Made by a program: the position numbers and the translations under genes
In this document: in pieces, positions 49,927 to 58,432 of the stretch
How positions within the stretch are numbered: position 1 is the first letter of the stretch
Layout of the letters: every line of letters starts with the position of its first letter
Origin: Xanthobacteraceae bacterium
GTDB taxonomy: Bacteria; Pseudomonadota; Alphaproteobacteria; Rhizobiales; Xanthobacteraceae
Assembly: GCA_024508855.1 (NCBI GenBank)
Contig: JANINJ010000042.1
Span: forward strand, 124,001-188,000
Direction: 5' to 3'
Length of the DNA: 64,000 nt
The notes under the pieces: model-generated
What the model saw: the letters and a program-made list of their open reading frames with translations, nothing else
Database searches by the model: none
Told to the model about the DNA's origin: nothing

Positions 49927-51959
49927 CAGGATACTCGTCGGTGTCGGCGCCGCCAGCCGACTGCAATCATGAAAAGAGCGATGAGCGCGACAGCCGCAGC
50001 GCTTGCGGCGAAGCGGCCGCCGGGACGATCGATGGTGCGCGAGCGCAAGCTGGGCCCTTCGTCCGCGTGCGGAAGGCGAAAGGCGATGATGCTGTCGCCG
50101 ATCGACGTGCCGCCTTCGGAGTGGCCGCCGGCGACGATGGCGATGTATTGTTCGCCCTTCCACACATAGGTCATCGGATTGGCGGTCCCCGGTACCGGCA
50201 GCCGGCCCTGCCACAACTCGGTACCGGATGCGGCATCGAATGCGCGCAGATAGGCGTCCATGGCGCCGGTGAAGACCAGGCGTCCGGCGGTGACCAGAAC
50301 GCCGCTCAAGAGCGGCGTTCCCCAATGCAACGCAATCCCCAGCGGTGCGACATCTTCAGTGGTGCCGACGGTGGACCGCCACAGGATTTTCCCGGCCTTG
50401 AGATCCACCGCTACCATGCTGCCCCACGGCGGCGGATTGCACAGCGCGCCAAGCTGTGATCGCGCGAGTCCGCGCGTCATTGCAAACGGGCCGCCACGCT
50501 GCGGTGCGAATTCGTAACCGGGCGGTGGATGGAATCCCTTGGCGCGTTCGGCCGCAATCAGCGTGACGATATGCACCGCTGCGGAAGTATTGGCGTAGAG
50601 AATCTGACGATCCGGGTCGAACGCGACACCACCCCAATTTACACCGCCGCCGGTCATCGGAAAAAGCGCGGTGCCTTGCAGCGAGGGCGGTGTGTAGAGG
50701 CCGTCGTTGCGTGCCCGCTCCAATTGCGTGCGGCATGCGGCGCGATCCCAGAATGGCACCAGACCGAAGGCCTGCGAGGCATCGATTTTTTGCGGAATCA
50801 GTGCCGGAACGTGGGTCGGAAACGGTTGCGTCGGCGATAACTGTTCGCCTTCGACGCCGCCTTGCGGTACCGGGCGTTCCTCAACCGGCCAGATCGGAGC
50901 GCCGGTTGCACGGTCGAGCACGAAAATGAATCCCTGCTTGGTCGCCTGGATCACCACGTCGCGCTGGCCTGCGCCGGTGTCGATTCGCGCCAGCGTCGGC
51001 TGCGCCGGCAAATCGTAATCCCACAGATCGTGATGAACGGTCTGGAACGACCAGACGCGCTCTCCAGTTTCAATGCGCAACGCCACCACGGAGTCTGCAT
51101 CGGCATTGTTGCCGGGCCGCTTGCCGCCCCAGAAATCGGGACTGGGCGAGGACGTCGGCAGAAATACCAGGCCAAGCTTGTCGTCGACCGACATCGGCGC
51201 CCAGACATTGGCTTGCGCAGCTTCGATGCCGTCGTGTCGCAACGGATCCCAATTCCACATCGGGCGGCCGCTCCGGGCATCGAACGCACGCACCGTGCCC
51301 TTGGGCGCGTCGATCCGGAAATTGTCCGCGATTGAGGAGCCGACCACGATGACGCCATGGCTGATCACGGGCGGCGAAGTGATCTGGAATTCACCCGGCC
51401 AAGCCAGCGATATGCCGGGATCGAGGCGGACTTCGCCATGGGTACCGAAATCGCCGCATGGCGTGCCCGTACGTGCATCGAGCGCGATCACGCGCGCATC
51501 GTTGGTCCCCATGAACAACCGCGATCCGCAAACCGCATGTTCCACCGCCTGTGGATCGCGCCAATAGGCGAGGCCACGGCAAGTATATCGGTTGGCAGGG
51601 CGCTGGTTCGTGCTGACCTTGGGATCGAAGCGCCACTTCTGCGCGCCGGTGCCGGGATCGAGTGCGATCACCTCGTTGAAGGGCGTACAGAACACGATGC
51701 TGTCTTCGACGAACAGTGGCGTTGCTTCGGATTTGGTCCGTGCCATCAGGGCCGCCGGGCGCCGGGCGATGTCGCCGCTGCGATAATCCCACGCCTTGAT
51801 CAGGCTGGTGACGTTGGCGGCCGTGATCTGTGTCTCGGCGGAGTAGCGCGTGCCGCCATCGTCGCCGCCCCAACGATCCCACGCCGCCGCGTGCGCCATG
51901 CACGGCATGACGATCAGCAACAGTCCTGTTCGGATCATCGTACGAAAGGTTGCGGCCAT
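49926..51959 (-). CDS. PQQ-dependent dehydrogenase with C-terminal membrane anchor
   Basis: A 677-residue quinoprotein dehydrogenase. N-terminal signal (MIRTGLLLIVMPCMAHAAA), then an eight-bladed propeller: WDRWGGDDGGTRYSAETQIT, the family's KAWDYRSGD repeat, and many W-type blades such as TGAQKWRFDPK, GRPMWNWDP, GKILWRSTVG and GTELWQGRLP. Related enzymes oxidise glucose, quinate or alcohols and feed electrons to ubiquinone. The usual N-terminal transmembrane domain is absent; instead there is one hydrophobic helix with a basic end at the C-terminus (ALIALFMIAVGWRRRHRR). The ATG at 51959 is taken. It overlaps and probably drives the MFS gene. Confidence 0.9.
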   Translation of the reverse strand: MAATFRTMIRTGLLLIVMPCMAHAAAWDRWGGDDGGTRYSAETQITAANVTSLIKAWDYRSGDIARRPAALMARTKSEATPLFVEDSIVFCTPFNEVIALDPGTGAQKWRFDPKVSTNQRPANRYTCRGLAYWRDPQAVEHAVCGSRLFMGTNDARVIALDARTGTPCGDFGTHGEVRLDPGISLAWPGEFQITSPPVISHGVIVVGSSIADNFRIDAPKGTVRAFDARSGRPMWNWDPLRHDGIEAAQANVWAPMSVDDKLGLVFLPTSSPSPDFWGGKRPGNNADADSVVALRIETGERVWSFQTVHHDLWDYDLPAQPTLARIDTGAGQRDVVIQATKQGFIFVLDRATGAPIWPVEERPVPQGGVEGEQLSPTQPFPTHVPALIPQKIDASQAFGLVPFWDRAACRTQLERARNDGLYTPPSLQGTALFPMTGGGVNWGGVAFDPDRQILYANTSAAVHIVTLIAAERAKGFHPPPGYEFAPQRGGPFAMTRGLARSQLGALCNPPPWGSMVAVDLKAGKILWRSTVGTTEDVAPLGIALHWGTPLLSGVLVTAGRLVFTGAMDAYLRAFDAASGTELWQGRLPVPGTANPMTYVWKGEQYIAIVAGGHSEGGTSIGDSIIAFRLPHADEGPSLRSRTIDRPGGRFAASAAAVALIALFMIAVGWRRRHRRVS

Positions 51960-52019
51960 GTGACACCGGCGGAAACGAACGGCTTTAACGATGTTGCGGT
52001 CGAACGTTTCACGCAAGGG

Positions 52020-52937
52020 CTATTTCCGCGCGGCCACGACCACGCCGACGATCACCAGCACGAAGCCGATGATGTGAAACAGTTGCAGCTTCTCGCCGAG
52101 CAGGAAGATCGCCATCACCGCACCGAACACCGGCACGAGATGGAGAAACGGCGCGGCGCGGTTGGCGCCGATCAGCTGGACGCCGCGATTGTAGCAGAGG
52201 TAGGCCAGCGTCGAGGGAAACACCACGACATAGATCAGCGCGAGCAGGTTCGGCACCGTAGGCTGTATCAGCGGCCGCGTGAACATTTCCCAGATCACCA
52301 GCGGCACCAGGCACAGCGCACCGCCACCAATGGTGAAGGAGAGGAACGACAGGCCGTGGATCGCGGGCTTCTTGAGCGTCATCACCGGATAACACCCGAA
52401 GATCACCATCGCGACAGTGAAGATGACATCGCCGCGGTTGAAGCCGATGCTGGCCAGTGCCGTCAGGTCGCCGTGCAGCAGGATCACCAGCACGCCGCAC
52501 ATCGATACCACGATGCCCAGGGCCTGCGCCCATGTCAGCCGGACGCCGAGCAGCATCAGCGACCAGATCGCGACGAACAGCGGCCCCGCCGATTGCAGCA
52601 ACAGCACGTTCAGCGCCTGGGTATATTCCAGCGCCCAGTATTGCATGGTGTTGAACATGCCGATGCCGATCACGGAAATCGCGATCATCAGCCCCAGCTT
52701 CTCGCGGATCGCGGGCCAGTCGCGGACCAGATGCGACCAGGCGAACGGCAGCGTGATCAGGAACGCGCCGCCCCAGCGGATGAAGGCCAGCGTCACCGGC
52801 GGAATGTGGCCCGCGGCGGAACGGCCGGCGATGGCGTTGCCGGCCCAGAACAGCGACGTCAGCGTGAGCAGCAGATACGGTTGGTTGGCGAGCCACGCAA
52901 AGCGCGCGCGGGATGGGGCTGGTGCCAGATCGGTCAC
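52020..52937 (-). CDS. DMT/EamA family transporter, paralogue B
   Basis: A 305-residue ten-helix exporter, close paralogue of the gene at 47214-48137: ANQPYLLLTLTSLFWAGNAIAGRSAAGHIPPV, GADL-type half repeat NRGDVIFTVAMVIFGCYPVM, and GANRAAPFLHLVPVFGAVMAIFLLGEKLQLFHIIG. The start is GTG 52937 because GAGGA stands four bases upstream and the length then matches paralogue A; ATG 52982 is an alternative. It lies just upstream of the dehydrogenase and MFS genes on the same strand, 60 bp apart. Confidence 0.93.
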   Translation of the reverse strand: MTDLAPAPSRARFAWLANQPYLLLTLTSLFWAGNAIAGRSAAGHIPPVTLAFIRWGGAFLITLPFAWSHLVRDWPAIREKLGLMIAISVIGIGMFNTMQYWALEYTQALNVLLLQSAGPLFVAIWSLMLLGVRLTWAQALGIVVSMCGVLVILLHGDLTALASIGFNRGDVIFTVAMVIFGCYPVMTLKKPAIHGLSFLSFTIGGGALCLVPLVIWEMFTRPLIQPTVPNLLALIYVVVFPSTLAYLCYNRGVQLIGANRAAPFLHLVPVFGAVMAIFLLGEKLQLFHIIGFVLVIVGVVVAARK

Positions 52938-53129
52938 GATGTCCTCGCTGTGGAATGCGCGAGTTGTGGCAGAAATCGGCATCGCCGCAAGGGCTAGGTG
53001 CGAATTGGTGCCATGCGGACCGTTTTCTCGCTGCGCGATGCAAGCGGTGGATGATCCATGTTCCGACTGGATTACCGGACGCAAGCGCCTATATTCGTCA
53101 TGTCGTCAACAACGAAAGGAGGTGATCCA

Positions 53130-53183
53130 GTGAAACATTCCAAGCGCGGGACCCTCGCTGGGATCGCCCGTACAGGTCTTTGA
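53130..53183 (+). CDS. 17-aa micro-ORF with exceptionally long Shine-Dalgarno match
   Basis: A GTG-started ORF of 17 codons (MKHSKRGTLAGIARTGL), basic and without hydrophobic stretch. Bases 53114-53130 (GAAAGGAGGTGATCCAG) match 17 consecutive positions of the complement of the alphaproteobacterial 16S rRNA 3' end, far beyond a normal ribosome site; AGGAGG is seven bases from the GTG. A 13-bp hairpin at 53229-53259 follows 45 bp after the stop. The unit is therefore small and self-contained, lying in an otherwise gene-free 434-bp gap. Whether the peptide is used or the RNA acts on ribosomes is unknown. Confidence 0.6.
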   Translation: MKHSKRGTLAGIARTGL

Positions 53184-53228
53184 GATTTGCGATCGGGCGC
53201 GCTCAGCGTTCGGACCAGCGAGCATAAG

Positions 53229-53266
53229 GGGCGCGGCGAAGGACATCTTCGCCGCGCCCTGCTATT
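53229..53266 (+). terminator. Strong hairpin ending the micro-ORF unit
   Basis: Perfect 13-bp stem GGGCGCGGCGAAG / CTTCGCCGCGCCC with a five-base loop, then TGCTATTTT. It lies about 45 bp after the micro-ORF stop and about 110 bp before the next gene. Confidence 0.85.
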
Positions 53267-53371
53267 TTGAGGGCGCGCAGCCTTTCTTGTTCATGCCTTT
53301 TCTGTTCGTGCCGCCGCGGTGTAGCCTGCATGGCGGTGGAGCGCGGGGCAAAGCTGGAGCGTAGGTGAACC

Positions 53372-54325
53372 ATGACTGAAACCTTGCCGATCGAACCGTG
53401 GCCGGAATTGCCCTATGCGGCGTGGCGCGACACCTGCGAGACGCTGCAATTGTGGACCCAGATCGTCGGCAAGGTGCGGCTCGCACGCACGCCATGGCTG
53501 AATCATTCCTGGCACGTGACGCTGTATGTCACCGCGCGCGGACTGACCACGTCGCCGATCCCCGATGGAGACCGCACCTTCCAGATCGATTTCGACTTCA
53601 TCGGCCATGTCCTGATCATCACGACCAGCGATGGCGCGCGGCGGCAATTGCCGTTGAAGCCGCAAACCGTCGCGGATTTCTACGCCGCGGTGATGGCGGC
53701 GCTGGCCGATCTCGGCATCGAGGTCGCGATCGACGTCATGCCGAACGAGATCGTGGATGCGATCCGTTTCACTGACGACCGGCAGCACGCCTCCTATGAT
53801 GCCGATGCCGCGCACCGGTTCTGGAGCGTGCTTGCGAATGCGGACCGGGTGTTCCGGGAATTCCGTACCGCCTTCCTCGGCAAGGCGAGCCCGGTGCACT
53901 TCTTCTGGGGCAGTTTCGATCTCGCGGTGACGCGATTTTCTGGCCGCCGTGCGCCGCTGCATCCCGGCGGCGTTCCCAATCTGCCGGACGACGTCGTGCG
54001 CGAAGCCTATTCGCATGAAGTCAGCAGCGCCGGCTTCTGGCCTGGCGGCGGTGCCATCGATTATCCGGCGTTCTATTCCTACGCCTATCCCGCGCCGGAT
54101 GGCTTTGCATCGGCGCGCGTGCGGCCAGATGCGGCGTTCTTCAGCACGGACCTCGGTGAGTTCATCCTGCCGTACGACGCGGTGCGCACCGCGCCGTCGC
54201 CCGACGAGGCGTTGATGGAATTTTTGCAGTCGACCTACGATGCTGCCGCCGACGGCGCGAAGTGGGATCGCTCCGCACTGGAATGTGCGCTGGGCAGGCC
54301 GCGTCATCCGCGGCCGGTTTCATAG
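53372..54325 (+). CDS. DUF5996 family protein
   Basis: A 317-residue soluble protein of the DUF5996 family. Typical content: PYAAWRDTCETLQLWTQIVGKVRLARTPWLNHSWHVTLYVT, FQIDFDFIGHVLIITTSDG, HASYDADAAHRFWSVLANADRVFREFRTAFLGKASPVHFFWGSFDLAVTRFSGRRAP and FYSYAYPAPDGF. These blocks, rich in Trp and His, are highly conserved in the family, whose function is unknown. TAGGTG stands before the ATG. The following ABC exporter gene begins six bases after the stop. Confidence 0.85.
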   Translation: MTETLPIEPWPELPYAAWRDTCETLQLWTQIVGKVRLARTPWLNHSWHVTLYVTARGLTTSPIPDGDRTFQIDFDFIGHVLIITTSDGARRQLPLKPQTVADFYAAVMAALADLGIEVAIDVMPNEIVDAIRFTDDRQHASYDADAAHRFWSVLANADRVFREFRTAFLGKASPVHFFWGSFDLAVTRFSGRRAPLHPGGVPNLPDDVVREAYSHEVSSAGFWPGGGAIDYPAFYSYAYPAPDGFASARVRPDAAFFSTDLGEFILPYDAVRTAPSPDEALMEFLQSTYDAAADGAKWDRSALECALGRPRHPRPVS

Positions 54326-54330
54326 CCCCG

Positions 54331-56256
54331 ATGCCGCGACACTACAGCAATGGCGGGCGGCAGCCGCCGGGATCGCGCGGACCGGCGCCGATTCCGGGCG
54401 GACCGCCAATGCCTCCGCTGAAGGACCAGTCGTTCAAGGCGCGGCTCGGCGCACTGCGCAATCTGTTGCCGTTCCTTGCGATGGTATGGCGCACCAGTCC
54501 GCACCTGATGGCGGGATCGCTGGCGCTGCGGCTGACGCGCGCGTTGCTGCCGATCGTCAGTCTCTATATCGGCAAGCTGATCATCGACGACGTGGTGGCG
54601 CTGGTGCAGATGCCGGATCGGCCGCACTCGTTGCAGCAATGGCTCGACAGCGGAAAGTTGAACTGGCTGGCGCTGCTGTTGTTCGCGGAATTCGCATTTG
54701 CCGTGCTGGCGGATATCCTCGGCCGCGTGGTGTCCTTGATCGACAGCCTGCTGTCGGAGCGCGTCACCAACGCATCCAGCGTGCGCCTGATGCAGCACGC
54801 CGCGGCGCTCGACCTCGAGGATTTCGAGGACGCCGAGTTTCAGGACCAACTCGAACGCGCGCGCCGCCAGACCGCGGGCCGCATGTCGCTGATGGGGCAA
54901 CTGTTCAGTCAGGCGCAGGATATCGTCACGGTGACGAGTTTTGCCGCCGGGTTGATCTTCTACGCGCCGTGGCTGATCGCCATGCTGGTGCTGGCGTTGG
55001 TGCCGGCCTTCCTCGGCGAGGCGCATTTCAACGCGCAAAGCTACTCGCTCGATTATGGCCGCACGCCGGAACGGCGCGAGCTCGATTACGTGCGCCAGAC
55101 CGCGGCCAGCGTCGACACCGCCAAGGAAGTGAAGATCTTCGGCCTCAATAATTTCCTGATCGATCGTTATGTGCGGCTTGCGGCGGATTTCTACGCCGCC
55201 AATCGCAAACTCGCGGTGCGCCGCGCCACCTGGGGCGGCGTGTTCACCGCGCTCGGGACTATCGGCTACTACATCGCCTATGCCTACATCGCATGGCGTA
55301 CGCTGGCGGGCGAATTCTCGATCGGCGACCTGACGTTTCTGTCCGGCTCGTTCCGGCGATTGCGCAATCTGCTCGAAGGACTGCTGACCAGTTTCTCGAC
55401 GGTGGCGGGGCAGGCGCTGTATCTCAACGACCTGTTCTCGTTTTTCGAGGTCGAGCCGGAAATCATGTCGCCGGAAAATCCGCGACCGTTTCCGCAGCCG
55501 ATCCGGCAGGGATTCGTGTTCGAGGATGTCGGATTCATCTATCCCGGCGCCGAGCGCTGGGCGGTGCGCCACCTCAGTTTCGAATTGAAGGCCGGCGAGG
55601 TGGTCGCGCTGGTCGGCGAGAACGGCGCCGGCAAGACCACGCTGGTGAAGCTTCTGACCCGGCTCTACGACCCGGACGAAGGCCGCATCCTGCTCGATGG
55701 CCACGATCTGCGCGAGTACGATCTCGACGAACTGCGCGGCAACATGGGCGTCATCTTCCAGGATTTCGTGCGCTACAATTTCACCGCATCCGACAACATC
55801 GCGGTCGGCAAGATCGCTGCGCGCGACGATCATGCCCGCATCGAACGGGCCGCGATGCAGAGCCAGGCCGACGAGGTAATCGCGCGACTTCCGGCGGGTT
55901 ATCGGCAGATGATCGGCAAGCGCTTCAAGAACGGCGTCGAATTGTCCGGCGGTGAATGGCAGAAGATCGCGATTGCCCGCGCCTATATGCGCGACGCGCA
56001 GGTGCTGATCCTCGACGAACCGACTGCCGCACTCGACGCGCGCTCCGAATTCGAGGTGTTCAAGCGCTTCAAGGAATTGAGCGAAGGCAAGACCGCGGTG
56101 CTGATCTCGCACCGTTTCTCCAGCGTGCGCATGGCCGACCGCATTCTCGTTCTCGCCGACGGCAAGGTGGAGGCCGCCGGCACCCACGACGAATTGCTGG
56201 CGCAGCCCGGCCGCTATTCGGAATTGTTCGAGTTGCAGGCGGCCGGATATCGATAG
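54331..56256 (+). CDS. ABC exporter, fused permease and ATP-binding protein
   Basis: A 641-residue half-exporter that should work as a homodimer. A Pro-rich N-terminus (1-30) and about six membrane segments (50-335) are followed by the nucleotide-binding domain: Walker A GENGAGKT (429-436), signature LSGGE (538-542), Walker B VLILDE (558-563) and a switch His in ISHRFSS. LYDPDEG and VIFQDF flank the Q-loop. It resembles lipid or drug exporters of the MsbA type without an obvious substrate. Direct linkage to the DUF5996 gene (six bases) suggests an operon. Confidence 0.93.
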   Translation: MPRHYSNGGRQPPGSRGPAPIPGGPPMPPLKDQSFKARLGALRNLLPFLAMVWRTSPHLMAGSLALRLTRALLPIVSLYIGKLIIDDVVALVQMPDRPHSLQQWLDSGKLNWLALLLFAEFAFAVLADILGRVVSLIDSLLSERVTNASSVRLMQHAAALDLEDFEDAEFQDQLERARRQTAGRMSLMGQLFSQAQDIVTVTSFAAGLIFYAPWLIAMLVLALVPAFLGEAHFNAQSYSLDYGRTPERRELDYVRQTAASVDTAKEVKIFGLNNFLIDRYVRLAADFYAANRKLAVRRATWGGVFTALGTIGYYIAYAYIAWRTLAGEFSIGDLTFLSGSFRRLRNLLEGLLTSFSTVAGQALYLNDLFSFFEVEPEIMSPENPRPFPQPIRQGFVFEDVGFIYPGAERWAVRHLSFELKAGEVVALVGENGAGKTTLVKLLTRLYDPDEGRILLDGHDLREYDLDELRGNMGVIFQDFVRYNFTASDNIAVGKIAARDDHARIERAAMQSQADEVIARLPAGYRQMIGKRFKNGVELSGGEWQKIAIARAYMRDAQVLILDEPTAALDARSEFEVFKRFKELSEGKTAVLISHRFSSVRMADRILVLADGKVEAAGTHDELLAQPGRYSELFELQAAGYR

Positions 56257-56278
56257 AGCGCCACGCCGTACATTTCGC

Positions 56279-56524
56279 CTAGCAGCCGCGACAGATGCTT
56301 TTCAGTTTGCTCAGCAGCTTGTCGCGTTCGTTCGACGCGGCCTTGATGTAGGGGCTGTTGCCGCGGCGGCCGCCGCCGGAAAAGCTGCCGCCATGCATGC
56401 CGTGTCCACCCATCTGCATGCCGAAGTGATGTCCGCCGCGTGCCTCGAGCGGAGATACAGGCGTGACGACGAGCCCGGCGCCGAGCACGAGAGCGAGTGT
56501 TGTGGTTTGGTTTGAACGGATCAT
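56279..56524 (-). CDS. Small secreted Gly/His/Met-rich protein
   Basis: An 81-residue exported protein: signal peptide MIRSNQTTTLALVLGAGLVVTPVSPLEA, then RGGHHFGMQMGGHGMHGGSFSGGG and a basic, helix-prone end KAASNERDKLLSKLKSICRGC with two Cys. His and Met clusters suggest copper or nickel binding (inference). It runs opposite to the ABC exporter and ends 23 bp from it. The start ATG is clear; the function is unknown. Confidence 0.7.
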   Translation of the reverse strand: MIRSNQTTTLALVLGAGLVVTPVSPLEARGGHHFGMQMGGHGMHGGSFSGGGRRGNSPYIKAASNERDKLLSKLKSICRGC

Positions 56525-56643
56525 GGCCGATCACCGATGGAGAGTTCGCCCGTGAGCTTACATCTCCTCCGGCGGCAGAAATCAGGGCCTGCGGATCACA
56601 TCGTTGTGTCGTTGAATTTCGTTTGATGGGACGACCCGACTTT

Positions 56644-56747
56644 CGTCATTCCGGGATGCGCCGCTTGGCGCAGGCCCGGAATCCATACGCCCGGCGGTGG
56701 TTATGGATTCCGGGTTCGCTCGCAAGGGCTCGCGCCCCGGAATGACG
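56644..56747. repeat. Dispersed 'cgtcattccggg' palindromic element
   Basis: A 104-bp element beginning CGTCATTCCGGGATGCGCCG and ending with CCCCGGAATGACG, with inner inverted units (CGGAATCCATA / TATGGATTCCG). A further palindrome class of the dispersed type seen elsewhere in the window. It fills most of the gap between the Gly/His/Met-rich gene and ybaK. Confidence 0.8.
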
Positions 56748-56771
56748 GCCGTATAGGTCGGGCCGTCTCGT

Positions 56772-57245
56772 TCAGGCCAGCACATCCGCAACGATCGCAC
56801 CCAGCGCTTTGCTTGCGTCGTTCGGGTCGATCTGGATTTGCAATCCGCGCTGGCCGCCGTTGAGGAAGACGCTGGTTTCGCGCAGCGCGGTTTGTTCGAG
56901 TGCGGTCGGCACGCGCTTCTTCTGGCCGAACGGGCTGATGCCGCCGACGTGATAGCCGGTCAGCCGTTCGGCATCCGCGGGCTTCATCATCTTCGCGCTC
57001 TTGCCGCGGAAGACACTCGCCAGCTTCTTCATGCTGACCTCGCCATCCGACGGCACCACGACGCAGACCGGTTTGCCGTCGACTTCTGCCATCAATGTTT
57101 TCAGCACGCGGTGCGGTTCGGCGCCGATCGCTTCGGCCGCCTGCAAGCCGATGCGCTCGGCGTCGGGATCGTAGTCGTAGGTGTGCAGCGTGAATTTGAC
57201 GCCGAGCCTGTCCAGCGTCTGCGTGGCACGCGTGGTCTTCGACAT
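56772..57245 (-). CDS. ybaK: Cys-tRNA(Pro)/Cys-tRNA deacylase YbaK
   Basis: A 157-residue YbaK/EbsC editing protein that removes Cys from misacylated tRNA-Pro. Evidence: FTLHTYDYDPDAERIGLQAAEAIGAEPHRVLKTLM, VVVPSDGEVSMKKLASVFRGKSAKMM, and GYHVGGISPFGQKKRVPTALEQTAL, where the conserved Lys45-equivalent and GGISPFG block are visible. The ATG at 57245 overlaps the upstream PuuD-like stop by one base (TAATG), so translation is coupled. Confidence 0.95.
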   Translation of the reverse strand: MSKTTRATQTLDRLGVKFTLHTYDYDPDAERIGLQAAEAIGAEPHRVLKTLMAEVDGKPVCVVVPSDGEVSMKKLASVFRGKSAKMMKPADAERLTGYHVGGISPFGQKKRVPTALEQTALRETSVFLNGGQRGLQIQIDPNDASKALGAIVADVLA

Positions 57246-58030
57246 TATGCGGTGACTTTTGTCCGGGCGGTCTTCCGGGCACGCAGCGCCGCGCCGAACG
57301 CCTGAAACAGCGCGCGGTTGATGGGGTTGCGCTGCGGATCGTATTCCGCATGCCATTGCACGCCGAGCGCGAAGCCCGGAGCCTCGGCAATGCGGATCGC
57401 CTCGATGGTGCCGTCCTCGGCGATGCCTTCGACGACGATGCGGCTGCCGGGCTCCAGGATGCCCTGGCCGTGTAGTGAATTGACGCGAATGGTGTCGCGG
57501 CCGAGCAGGCTGGCGAACGTTCCCTTCGGCGTCAGGTGCACATCGTGGCGATCGGCGAACACGACGGTATGGTCGGGATGGATTTCGCCGTTTTCGAGCC
57601 GCGGCATGCGATGGTTGATGCGGCCGGGCAGTTCGCGGATTTCGGGATGCAGCGAGCCGCCGAACGCGACGTTCATTTCCTGCAGGCCGCGGCAGACGCC
57701 GAAGATCGGCACGCCGCGCGCGACGCAGATTTCAGCGAGAGTCAGCGCAACGTCGTCGCGGCTGTTGTCGTAGGGTTCGTGCTTCGGGTCCGGCTCGGTC
57801 TTGAAACGCGATGGATGGACGTTGGCGCGTCCGCCGGTCAGCAGGACGCCATCGACGACATCGAGCAGTGCGCCGATATCGGTGATGTCTGGCAACCCGG
57901 CAAACATCAGCGGGAGCGCGTCGGATACTTCCGCCACGGCGCGCAGGTTGCGTTCGCCGACCGCCTGTACCGCGAAGCGGTTCTCGATCAGATGCGCGTT
58001 GCCGATGACGCCGACGATCGGCCTGCTCAT
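57245..58030 (-). CDS. Gamma-glutamyl-gamma-aminobutyrate hydrolase-like class I amidotransferase (PuuD-like)
   Basis: A 261-residue glutamine-amidotransferase-fold hydrolase. Catalytic Cys113 in IFGVCRGLQEMNVAFGG and His227/Glu229 in FALGVQWHAEYDP, plus GVLLTGGRANVHPSRF. PuuD cleaves gamma-glutamyl-GABA in putrescine breakdown; without other puu genes near, a related gamma-glutamyl amide substrate is equally likely. The ATG at 58030 is used because the frame open upstream reads into the purA leader. GGGGGA stands six bases before the ATG. Confidence 0.92.
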   Translation of the reverse strand: MSRPIVGVIGNAHLIENRFAVQAVGERNLRAVAEVSDALPLMFAGLPDITDIGALLDVVDGVLLTGGRANVHPSRFKTEPDPKHEPYDNSRDDVALTLAEICVARGVPIFGVCRGLQEMNVAFGGSLHPEIRELPGRINHRMPRLENGEIHPDHTVVFADRHDVHLTPKGTFASLLGRDTIRVNSLHGQGILEPGSRIVVEGIAEDGTIEAIRIAEAPGFALGVQWHAEYDPQRNPINRALFQAFGAALRARKTARTKVTA

Positions 58031-58432
58031 CGCCGGTCCCCCGCCGGTTGCTTGTCTCGGGGAGGCCGGTTCGGCCCGGGGAACGGGTATCGCAGGACGC
58101 GCACGTGGAGAAAAACTGTTCTTTTGGTTGCCATGATTTGGGAGATTATGCCTCTTCGTCCGCGCTGCATCAATTGTGAAGGTCCCGATTTCGATCACCT
58201 CTACGGGTGCAGCCGTCACATCCGGATGGGTGAGGCGGACCGGGACGGCAGGACGCAAGGGATCGGGATTTTCCGGGGATATCAATGGTTTGGATGTCAT
58301 CTTACGGGGGCGTGAGCCGCCGTTCTTGCTTGCGTCAGCAGCCTGCATCCTTTATCCGAAGGGACGACTCGAATCCCGAGTGGCAGGGCCTTTCCGCGGC
58401 CTGATGCGAGCGTTACGGGGAATCATCTCGAA
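58031..58432. other. Divergent intergenic region, PuuD-like / purA
   Basis: About 400 bp without a credible gene. It must carry the promoters of the amidotransferase (minus) and purA (plus). I see one small hairpin, ACTCG-aatcc-CGAGT near 58367-58381, upstream of purA. A 55-codon frame beginning MPLRPRCINCEG exists at 58149 but has little support. No other structure was found. Confidence 0.6.

Noticed and set aside
51357-52997. 546-codon open frame on the plus strand
   Set aside because: Antisense to parts of the PQQ dehydrogenase and DMT exporter. It is extremely rich in His, Arg, Asp and Gln, as expected of a shadow.
53090-53095. TATATT as a -10 element for the micro-ORF unit
   Set aside because: No matching -35 hexamer at 16-18 bp, so the promoter cannot be placed from sequence.
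54304-56187. 627-codon open frame on the minus strand
   Set aside because: Antisense to the ABC exporter, which has Walker A, signature and Walker B motifs.
58149-58316. 55-codon ORF with several cysteines (MPLRPRCINCEG start) before purA
   Set aside because: The GGGAG is only three bases from the ATG, the protein lacks a regular CxxC pair pattern, and the codon composition does not look like that of neighbouring genes. It was left as a weak possibility in the intergenic note.
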